A DNA stretch of 5,522 bases from an uncultured Clostridia bacterium (GTDB lineage: Bacteria; Bacillota; Clostridia; Lachnospirales; CAMVHY01), in contig CAMKTI010000112.1 in NCBI GenBank assembly GCA_946415665.1, forward strand, positions 1 to 5,522, read 5' to 3'. The translations under genes and the position numbers were made by a program. Shown here piece by piece: positions 1 through 5,116 of this stretch (position 1 is its first letter; every line of letters begins with the position of its first letter). The notes under the pieces were generated by a model. The model ran no database searches. It was given only the letters and a program-made list of their open reading frames with translations, and was not told where the DNA came from.

Positions 1-297
1 AAAACAAAAAAGAAAAAAGACGTAAAAATAAAAAATGATGGCAAATCAGAAAACTCATTAGAGGAAGAAGAAAGTGAAAGCGAAGACGACAAAGAGAAAA
101 AGAAAAATAAAAAAGGTAAAAAATCAACATCAGAGAATAACAAATCAGAAAGCTCATCAGAATATGAGAGTGAAGAGGAAGACAAAGAAGAGAAAGAGGA
201 AAACCAAAAAATTAAAAACAAAACAAACAAAAGTAGCAAAACAAAAAAGAAAAAAGACGTAAAAATAAAAAATGATGGCAAATCAGAAAACTTATTA
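1..297 (+). repeat. Direct repeat of about 60 bp, period 237 bp, inside the first gene
   Basis: Bases 1-55 are identical to 238-292, and identity continues after one mismatch (56 C versus 293 T) to base 60/297. The period is 237 bp, exactly 79 codons, so the reading frame is preserved. Both copies encode KTKKKKDVKIKNDGKSEN. A weaker related unit (KSESSSEYESEEED, residues 47-60) lies between them and resembles the stretch after copy 1 (KSENSLEEEESESEDD). Identity extends to synonymous positions, which points to a recent duplication or to gene conversion rather than to protein-level selection alone. The repeat array probably continues left of the window. Confidence 0.9.
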
Positions 298-936
298 GGC
301 GAGGAAAAAGAGATTGAAATCAAAGGTAAAAAACTTGAAGCGAAAGCAAAAAACAAAATTGAAGAAATGAACAAAAAGGAAAAGACAAAAAACATAGATA
401 AAAATAAAAAATACGGAGAGGATGTTTGTAATCCAGAAGAAAATAATTTAAAAAAAGCCATGGCAAATGGTGATTTACTAAATAACAAACTAAATAACGA
501 CCTGAAAGATAAAACTCTAGAAAATGGCAATACAGGCAAAAACAAGTTGAATAGAGCCCTGAACAGTAACGAAAGTAATAATAATCCAGTATCGGATTCG
601 AGCAACAGAAATAAACTTTTAAAGTGGCTCTTTGGAATTTTAGGTTGTATTTTATTTGTGCTTGCATTGGTTTTGTTTTTTATTTTAACATTATCGCTTG
701 CCATAAAAATTATTATTTCGTTGGTATTTTTAATATTTTCTGTGATTTGTTTCGTCATAGTTTATAAAATTCGCAAACTTGAACTGCCACAAAGTTTGAA
801 CAATGGTAATATTTCAAACAGCAAAAAAACCGTTTCAAAGGACAGACAAAAAGAAAACGAACAGGACAATTATGTATCTAATGGAATCAATCAACCATAT
901 CAAGTTGAAAATAACAATCTTATTAAATCAAAATAA
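1..936 (+). CDS. 5'-truncated gene: charged low-complexity protein with a C-terminal membrane hairpin
   Basis: The frame is open from the first base, so the start codon lies outside the window and 311 residues are visible; the ATG at 367 is an internal Met. I do not recognise the family. Residues 1 to about 120 are almost entirely Lys, Glu, Ser, Asp and Asn, probably disordered, with a near-exact repeat 79 residues apart. Residues 123-205 are Asn/Lys-rich, with similar short units around NKLNNDL and NKLNRAL. Two hydrophobic segments follow, about 209-231 and 237-255, separated by a short turn containing a Lys (AIK). They form a membrane hairpin that ends in basic YKIRK. A hydrophilic Asn/Lys-rich tail of about 55 residues closes the protein. 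Both arms should therefore lie on the same side of the membrane. A terminator overlaps the stop codon. The build resembles the protein at 2700-3533, but function is unknown. Confidence 0.8.
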   Translation, partial: KTKKKKDVKIKNDGKSENSLEEEESESEDDKEKKKNKKGKKSTSENNKSESSSEYESEEEDKEEKEENQKIKNKTNKSSKTKKKKDVKIKNDGKSENLLGEEKEIEIKGKKLEAKAKNKIEEMNKKEKTKNIDKNKKYGEDVCNPEENNLKKAMANGDLLNNKLNNDLKDKTLENGNTGKNKLNRALNSNESNNNPVSDSSNRNKLLKWLFGILGCILFVLALVLFFILTLSLAIKIIISLVFLIFSVICFVIVYKIRKLELPQSLNNGNISNSKKTVSKDRQKENEQDNYVSNGINQPYQVENNNLIKSK

Positions 937-999
937 ACTCCACAACTATAACATATAATTTCTCGAATAAGAAATTTTGTTTTGTTTGGAGTTTTTTTT
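935..999 (+). terminator. Rho-independent terminator of the first gene, with nested hairpin
   Basis: The outer arms aaactcca (935-942) and tggagttt (987-994) are perfect complements, and eight T residues follow at 992-999. Inside is a second perfect hairpin, aatttct (957-963) and agaaatt (970-976) with a 6-nt loop. The outer stem starts within the TAA stop. The long nested structure is less compact than usual, but the T-run and position fit a terminator. Confidence 0.75.
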
Positions 1000-1095
1000 G
1001 TGTCTAAAAATAAATTTGCCATATTTGATTATGTAAAAAATAAAAATGAAATCGAGTTAAAGTGGAATTTTTTGAAACAAATGCCTGATTTTATG
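1000..1095. other. Intergenic stretch before the IS remnant; no convincing gene
   Basis: This stretch lies between the terminator and the presumed left end of the first IS remnant. A 37-codon frame can be read from GTG at 1000 to TAA at 1111-1113, starting MSKNKFAIFDYVKN and ending LDWCV. Its only ribosome-site-like sequence (GGAG, 988-991) is part of the terminator stem, and I recognise no family. The 11-mer tgtgtctaaaa at 999-1009 recurs at 1105-1115, so part of this stretch could be debris from IS ends. Confidence 0.4.
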
Positions 1096-1942
1096 TTAGA
1101 CTGGTGTGTCTAAAATTTTTGTCTTATCACAATAAAAAACCTAAATTTTGACATTGCAAACGGACTTTTAATTAAGCAGCATTTACACAAAATAAAAATA
1201 GATTGACTAAAGAGAAAAAATCGATAAAATAGGGAAATTAGACTGACAAAATAAAAGTACAAAAAGCTAGAGAGGTTAATGCCGATAGCAATGGAGGGTG
1301 TTACCAAAAAAATATGGAAACTGGCGCACAGTTTATATGAAATTTAGTAGATAGTCAAAGAACGGGACAATTACCAAAAGTTATTGTTTTTTTTCTTTGA
1401 AACTCTTAGAAACTATGAAAAAATAAAAATTACTTAATGAAGAGAATTATATTACTCTTTATTGATAGTGCGAGCATAAAGGTGAGTCTAGATGCCAACA
1501 AGAATAAAAATAATCAGGACAAAGCATCGAACGTTCAAAAGGGTGGGCCGACAACAAAGTTATACTTATGTTGTACATCTTCATGTCCAGTGGTTTTTCG
1601 TTTGTTTCCTGACAGCTCTCACGATGCTCCCGAAGGAAGAAAGTTGATTGAGTTCATATATTCCAAAAATAATAATTGTCTCTTGATGAACAGAATTTAC
1701 AAAGATGATAAAACCTTGCTTTAGCTAAGGATCACAGGTTTAAAACAGTTGTTCCACCTAAAAAAAAACGTAAGTTACCTTGGAGTTATGATCGACGCCT
1801 TTATAAACATCGCAATATCATCGAACGATATTTCCTGAGATTAAAACGTTTTAGAAAAGTTTTTACTCGTTATGATAAACTTGATTCTATTTTTATCTCT
1901 ACCATCTCCCTTGCTTTTATTTTTGATTTGCTTTTTATGTGA
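1096..1942 (+). mobile_element. Decayed IS5-family insertion sequence (remnant A)
   Basis: The element is defined by a broken IS5-family transposase gene on the plus strand (see the pseudogene entry). The proposed left end is TTAG at 1096-1099, which fits the YTAR target preference of IS5, followed by actggtgtgtctaaaat. A similar arrangement, CTAG then atggtgtcgacaaaat, opens the second remnant at 5117. The sequence 1096-1113 is also a perfect 6-bp palindrome with a 6-nt loop (ttagac/gtctaa). I cannot find a matching right inverted repeat after the transposase stop at 1940-1942. A CTAG occurs at 1950-1953, but the bases before it do not pair with the left end. The right boundary is therefore only the end of coding homology. 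Confidence 0.7.
1280..1942 (+). pseudogene. IS5-family DDE transposase, broken by nonsense codons and frameshifts
   Basis: This would be the enzyme that cuts and joins the IS ends; it is read here in three pieces. Piece 1 (frame of base 1280) contains QWRVLPKKYGNWRTVYMKF, the conserved N-terminal region of IS5 transposases. It is interrupted by TAG at 1286, and by TAG at 1352 where the family has Trp (F-S-R-W-S-K-N-G). Piece 2 starts after a frame change near 1400-1440 and runs to about 1715. It has FIDSASIKV with the first catalytic Asp (1464-1466), then KGGPTTKLYLCC and SHDAPEGRKLIE. The second catalytic Asp is replaced by Asn in LLMNRIY (AAC, 1689-1691). One base is then missing near 1715-1717. 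Piece 3 reads ALAKDHRFKTVVPPKKKRK, the catalytic Glu in RNIIERYFLRLKRF, then FTRYDKLDSIF, stopping at 1940-1942. Faint homology (REI) may reach back to about 1230. The ATG at 1437 is not a genuine start. Clearly inactive. Confidence 0.9.
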
Positions 1943-2059
1943 ATGTTGCCTAGTTTATATTGTTTTTTTGTGCATTCATAAGGCGCATAAATCCATTTGT
2001 AAAAACAGGAAACAAAAATTTTTTCTGCCATATAAATAATATTGAGTGAATAAAAAAAT

Positions 2060-2065
2060 AAGGAG
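2060..2065 (+). promoter_or_regulatory. Ribosome binding site selecting the GTG start at 2074
   Basis: The sequence aaggag lies 8 nt before GTG 2074. The next in-frame candidate, ATG 2107, has only gaaaag before it, so the GTG start is preferred. Confidence 0.65.
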
Positions 2066-2073
2066 TTATAGGA

Positions 2074-2580
2074 GTGTATCCATACAATATTTTTTTTGGC
2101 GAAAAGATGGATGTATCGGCGCAAAATAAAAATTTAAATAAAATTTGGCAACCTGATATAAATCAAAAAATTTTAGAAATGATTGAAATAGCAATAGAAA
2201 ATGAAACCGAAAATAAAAATTATTATGAAAAGCTTACACGAAAAATAAATAATAAAACAGATGCGCAGATTTTAAATCAAATGAGTGCCGATGCAAAAAA
2301 ACATTGTCAATATTTAAAACTAATATATAAAAAAATTGCTAATCGCGAACTAAAAAATTTTAATCCGGATGATAAAATTTTAAAATTTAGCGATGATTTG
2401 TCCGACAATTTTTCAAATTTAATGTTTCGAGAGCTTGATGAAATAGAAATTTATCAGCGGCTTTTAAATTTATTTTCTGATTTAAAAATACGTGATATGT
2501 TGTGCGAAATAATATGTTGCAAACAATCAAACGCAACAAAATTAAATTATTTATATGCAAAATGTAATTTAGCTGATTAA
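2074..2580 (+). CDS. Ferritin-like four-helix protein with a degenerate di-iron site
   Basis: The 168-residue product shows the repeated two-helix pattern of the ferritin/rubrerythrin superfamily. Helix 1 is about 31-57 (E44 or E46 before YYEKL), helix 2 about 66-88, helix 3 about 113-133 (E120 before IYQRLL) and helix 4 about 141-162. In metal-binding relatives, helices 2 and 4 each carry an E-x-x-H motif. Here helix 2 has A-K-K-H (A74, H77) and helix 4 has K-Q-S-N (K150, N153), so both Glu and one His are gone. Iron oxidation is therefore doubtful and a structural or protein-binding role is more likely; this is inference. The start is taken as GTG 2074 because of its ribosome site. ATG 2107 would remove 11 residues, including an N-terminal YPYN that resembles some spore-coat-like proteins. 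The gene is alone, about 130 bp after IS remnant A, and has its own terminator. The fold assignment rests on pattern recognition only. Confidence 0.72.
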   Translation: MYPYNIFFGEKMDVSAQNKNLNKIWQPDINQKILEMIEIAIENETENKNYYEKLTRKINNKTDAQILNQMSADAKKHCQYLKLIYKKIANRELKNFNPDDKILKFSDDLSDNFSNLMFRELDEIEIYQRLLNLFSDLKIRDMLCEIICCKQSNATKLNYLYAKCNLAD

Positions 2581-2593
2581 TTTTTTATAAAAC

Positions 2594-2630
2594 AAAAATC
2601 CCTGATTTTGATCTTTCAGGGATTTTTTTT
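2594..2630 (+). terminator. Rho-independent terminator after the ferritin-like gene
   Basis: The arms aaaaatccctga (2594-2605) and tcagggattttt (2616-2627) are perfect 12-bp complements around a 10-nt loop. The T-run covers 2623-2630. It begins 13 bp after the TAA stop and directly precedes the next gene's promoter. Confidence 0.93.
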
Positions 2631-2639
2631 ATTATATTC

Positions 2640-2693
2640 TTGACAATCATTTTTATTTTTGTTAAAATGAACTAAGAAGTTTTATGAGGTGAT
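2640..2693 (+). promoter_or_regulatory. Sigma-A promoter and strong ribosome site for the gene at 2700
   Basis: A consensus -35 box TTGACA (2640-2645) is followed after exactly 17 bp by TAAAAT (2663-2668). TG at 2660-2661 makes it an extended -10. Transcription should start near 2675, giving a leader of about 25 nt. The leader carries GAGGTGAT (2686-2693), 6 nt before ATG 2700. No operator-like repeat is visible, so expression is likely strong and probably constitutive. Confidence 0.88.
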
Positions 2694-2699
2694 TGCGTT

Positions 2700-3533
2700 A
2701 TGTATGATTCAGATGAAGAAAATAATAATGAAATCAAAATTGAAGGTAAAGAATATAAAGATGATTGGAAAGATCGCTTATATGTTGATTCATTCCTGTA
2801 TGATGATAAACTGGCACATCTTTTTTTGAAAATAAAATTTTATAAAATGCGGTATTTTATTTTCAAGCCTATTACCCGTTTTTTACATTTTGATCTTATA
2901 AGTAGCATTCTTTTAAACAAAAGGGAAAGTGGTCTTGCCATTTTTGCGCTTTTATTTGAATTGGTCACTGTAGCTGTTGCAACTCTTTATTTTAGCTTGC
3001 AAATAAGTTTATTTGTTTTTATTGGATTTGGTGTACTTTATACATTAATTTATGCTATCAGGCGAATTTATATTTACATTTCTTGGTGTCTACGAGGAAA
3101 TAGTTTAGATACTTATGAAGCAGTTAATGAAGATGAGTTATCTGATGTATCTGAAGAAAATAACATTTGTACAAATGTTCACTTGTTACGTTTGCAAGAG
3201 GAAGAAAACAGATCGAGTTATGCGAGCCGATTCATTAAGAAAAATTATATTGCCGTGATTGCATTTTTATTTGAAGCAGCAGCTATAACTTTTACTGCTC
3301 TTTATTTTAGTTTGCAAATAGGTTTATTTGTTTTTCTTGGGTTTAGTTTATTTTACACTTTGATTTATGCTACAAGAAAAATTTTAAGTTGTTGCGAGCC
3401 AAAAATTTCAAATTACGTAGAACTTGAGAATAATAATGATAGTGCGTCAGTAAGTTCGAATGAGAAAGAAAGACCACTAAGCGAAAATAATTTACAAAAA
3501 GGTGAAAACCAATTATCACAAAATAATTTTTAG
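2700..3533 (+). CDS. Unrecognised membrane protein with a duplicated transmembrane hairpin
   Basis: This is a complete 277-residue protein of no family I recognise. Residues 1-25 are acidic, and 26-75 are mixed, with aromatic and basic residues. The first hydrophobic hairpin spans about 78-123 and the second about 183-228. Over 44 aligned residues (80-123 and 185-228) 26 are identical, including FE near the start, LYFSLQI at the turn, LFVF, GF, and YTLIYA followed by Arg. Each unit looks like two membrane helices around the turn at SLQ, with a conserved Glu (E87, E192) inside the first helix and a basic stop (RR or RK). The linker (131-180) and tail (231-277) are hydrophilic and rich in Glu, Asn and Ser. 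Predicted topology is four helices with both termini and the linker on one side, cytoplasmic by the positive-inside rule. There is no signal peptide or catalytic motif. The gene is monocistronic, with its own promoter, and converges on eno 47 bp away. Function unknown. Confidence 0.85.
   Translation: MYDSDEENNNEIKIEGKEYKDDWKDRLYVDSFLYDDKLAHLFLKIKFYKMRYFIFKPITRFLHFDLISSILLNKRESGLAIFALLFELVTVAVATLYFSLQISLFVFIGFGVLYTLIYAIRRIYIYISWCLRGNSLDTYEAVNEDELSDVSEENNICTNVHLLRLQEEENRSSYASRFIKKNYIAVIAFLFEAAAITFTALYFSLQIGLFVFLGFSLFYTLIYATRKILSCCEPKISNYVELENNNDSASVSSNEKERPLSENNLQKGENQLSQNNF
2937..3383 (+). repeat. Intragenic duplication encoding two similar membrane hairpins (period 315 bp)
   Basis: Unit 1 is 2937-3068 and unit 2 is 3252-3383, 132 bp each and offset by 315 bp (105 codons). 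The translated units share 26 of 44 residues. The intervening 61 residues do not repeat recognisably, so either only the hairpin was duplicated or the linker has diverged much faster. Confidence 0.85.
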
Positions 3534-3537
3534 CAAT

Positions 3538-3563
3538 AAAAAAAACCCGGACTTGCCGAGTTT
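3538..3563 (-). terminator. Rho-independent terminator of eno in the convergent gap
   Basis: Read on the minus strand, aaactcgg (3563-3556) pairs with ccgggttt (3550-3543) across a 5-nt loop, with one G-U wobble. It runs into eight U residues (3545-3538). On the plus strand the wobble becomes an A-C mismatch and the downstream T-run is broken, so it should serve eno better than the gene ending at 3533. Confidence 0.82.
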
Positions 3564-3580
3564 GTTATTTTAAACCTAAA

Positions 3581-4906
3581 TCATTTTTTTATATTAAAAA
3601 ATGCTTTTTCGCCAAGATATTTTGCGCTGTTTTCAAGTTCTTCTTCGATTCTGAGCAACTGATTATATTTTGCAACACGATCCGAACGCGCTGGCGCACC
3701 CGTTTTTATCTGCCCAGCATTTACTGCAACGACAATATCAGCAATCGTATTGTCTTCTGTTTCGCCAGATCTATGTGACACCACCGCTGTCATTCCATTT
3801 CGGTTTGCCAACTCAATCGCGTCAAAAGTTTCTGTCAATGTTCCAATTTGATTAACTTTTATCAAAATAGAATTTGCGACGCCAAGCTCGATTCCTTTCT
3901 GTAAACGCTCTGTATTTGTAACAAACAAATCATCGCCAACAAGTTGAATTTTTTTGCCAAGCTTATCCGTCAATAATTTCCAACCATCCCAATCTTCTTC
4001 GGCTAATCCATCCTCAATCGAAACAATCGGATACTTTTCAACCAATTGCGCATAATAATCCACCATTTCGCTTGATGTCCTATAAATTTCTCGTCCGGCC
4101 ATTTTGCTTTCGCCGGCAAAATAATATTTTTTGCTTTTCTCATCATATAACTCGCTCGAAGCAACATCCAGCGCGATTTTAATATCTTTTCCGGGTTTAT
4201 AATTTGCTTTTTCCGTTGCTTCTAACATCAAATCCAAAACTTCTTCCGGTGTTGCCAAATTAGGCGCAAATCCACCCTCGTCACCGACCGCTGTCGCCAA
4301 ACCTTTTGTTTTCAAAACTTTTTTCAAACTATGATAAACTTCTGAACCGATTCTTAACGCATCTTTAAAATTTTTTGCTCCAACCGGCATAATCATAAAT
4401 TCCTGAAAATCAACCGTATTATCAGCGTGTTTGCCACCATTCATTATATTCATCATTGGCACAGGCAAAGTTTTTGCATTAAAACCGCCCAAATAATTAT
4501 ATAAACTTAAACCCAAAGCGCATGCTGCCGCTTTTGCAACCGCAATCGAAACTCCTAAAATCGCATTTGCTCCAAGTTTTGACTTATTCGGTGTCCCATC
4601 CAATTCAATCAAACGTTTATCAATTGCAACCTGATCCAACGCATTCATGGCAATTAATTCCGGCGCAATAATTTCATTCACATTTTTTACTGCGTTTTCT
4701 ACGCCGTTTCCATTATATCTTGATTTGTCATTATCACGCAATTCAGTCGCTTCAAATTGACCAGTCGATGCTCCAGACGGAATCGCTGATCGCCCCAAAA
4801 AACGCTCACAAACACAAACATCAACCTCAACCGTAGGATTCGACCGCGAATCCAAAACCTCTCTCGCTTTAATACTCGTGATTTCTAAAAAAGTCTTCAT
4901 GTCCAT
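3581..4906 (-). CDS. eno: Enolase (phosphopyruvate hydratase)
   Basis: Enolase converts 2-phosphoglycerate to phosphoenolpyruvate plus water in glycolysis and runs in reverse in gluconeogenesis; it is cytosolic and Mg-dependent. The 441-residue product has the normal length for the family and looks intact. Visible landmarks are the mobile catalytic loop SGASTG (44-49), GGKHADNTVDFQEF with H160 and E169, GDEGGFAPN with catalytic E210, and metal ligands D247 (LDVAS), E298 (SIEDGL) and D325 (VGDDLFVTN). The signature ILIKVNQIGTLTE (348-360) includes catalytic K350, followed by SHRSGETED (377-385) and K401 in QIKTGAPARSDR. ATG 4906 is chosen because GGAGG (4920-4916) lies 9 nt upstream. TTG 4909 would add one residue, and ATG 4900 sits too far from the ribosome site. 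The gene stands alone, not next to other glycolytic genes. Its codons look somewhat richer in G/C than those of the neighbouring genes, as expected for a conserved housekeeping gene. Confidence 0.99.
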   Translation of the reverse strand: MDMKTFLEITSIKAREVLDSRSNPTVEVDVCVCERFLGRSAIPSGASTGQFEATELRDNDKSRYNGNGVENAVKNVNEIIAPELIAMNALDQVAIDKRLIELDGTPNKSKLGANAILGVSIAVAKAAACALGLSLYNYLGGFNAKTLPVPMMNIMNGGKHADNTVDFQEFMIMPVGAKNFKDALRIGSEVYHSLKKVLKTKGLATAVGDEGGFAPNLATPEEVLDLMLEATEKANYKPGKDIKIALDVASSELYDEKSKKYYFAGESKMAGREIYRTSSEMVDYYAQLVEKYPIVSIEDGLAEEDWDGWKLLTDKLGKKIQLVGDDLFVTNTERLQKGIELGVANSILIKVNQIGTLTETFDAIELANRNGMTAVVSHRSGETEDNTIADIVVAVNAGQIKTGAPARSDRVAKYNQLLRIEEELENSAKYLGEKAFFNIKK

Positions 4907-4951
4907 CAAAACAAACCTCCAAAAATTTATAAATTATCTTTAAGCGAACAA

Positions 4952-4982
4952 AACGTAATAAAATAAATTATTCTATTACGTT
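4952..4982. repeat. Perfect 9-bp inverted repeat upstream of eno
   Basis: The arms aacgtaata (4952-4960) and tattacgtt (4974-4982) are exact complements around a 13-bp AT-rich spacer, 46 bp upstream of the eno start codon. If the promoter proposed at 4986-5014 is right, the repeat lies at or just after the transcription start. It could then be an operator or a 5' leader hairpin. There is no U-run close behind it in the eno direction, so it is not an obvious terminator. Confidence 0.65.
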
Positions 4983-4985
4983 CTG

Positions 4986-5014
4986 ATTTTAATATTCACT
5001 TTTAAGTTATGCAA
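4986..5014 (-). promoter_or_regulatory. eno: Candidate eno promoter
   Basis: On the minus strand, TTGCAT (5014-5009) and TAAAAT (4991-4986) are separated by 17 bp. The -10 box is good, but the -35 box matches the consensus at only three of six positions. Transcription would start near 4979, giving a leader of about 73 nt that contains much of the inverted repeat 4952-4982. Other AT-rich -10-like sequences lie nearer the gene, so this is only the best of several weak candidates. Confidence 0.35.
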
Positions 5015-5116
5015 GCGAAAATAAAACTAGACGACAAAATACCTTACAAAACAAAACAATAAAACTCGAAAAACAAAATTAGTATATTACAAGTCACTTA
5101 AAAAAATTTTTTTATA

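Noticed and set aside
74..262. Lys/Arg/Thr-rich frame of 62 codons on the plus strand
   Set aside because: It is a frame-shifted reading of the same repeat-rich coding region as the first gene, which is open through to 936 with a membrane hairpin.
320..667. Open frame of 115 codons on the minus strand
   Set aside because: It lies opposite the Lys/Asn-rich first gene, and its Phe/Tyr/Leu/Cys-rich product is what an antisense frame of AAA-rich DNA gives. No ribosome site was evident.
1000..1113. Possible 37-codon gene starting at GTG 1000
   Set aside because: Its only ribosome-site-like sequence belongs to the terminator stem, and no homology is recognised. It is mentioned only as intergenic content.
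1110..1307. Minus-strand frame of 65 codons
   Set aside because: It is antisense to the decayed transposase, whose plus-strand homology (QWRVLPKKYGNW) explains the right part of this interval.
1112..2022. Inverted match aaaatttttgt (1112-1122) and acaaaaatttt (2012-2022) as IS inverted repeats
   Set aside because: The match is a low-complexity A/T run and does not extend to the proposed TTAG-ACTGGTGT end, so chance is likely.
2029..2040. CATATAAATA as a sporulation-sigma -10 element for the gene at 2074
   Set aside because: The spacing and last bases deviate from the sigma-E and sigma-K consensus and no convincing -35 is present. In DNA this AT-rich the match is weak.
1870..2124. Minus-strand frame of 84 codons
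   Set aside because: It is antisense to the end of the transposase remnant and the start of the ferritin-like gene. It has no recognisable motif.
3670..3855. Plus-strand frame of 61 codons
   Set aside because: It lies entirely inside the enolase gene on the opposite strand.
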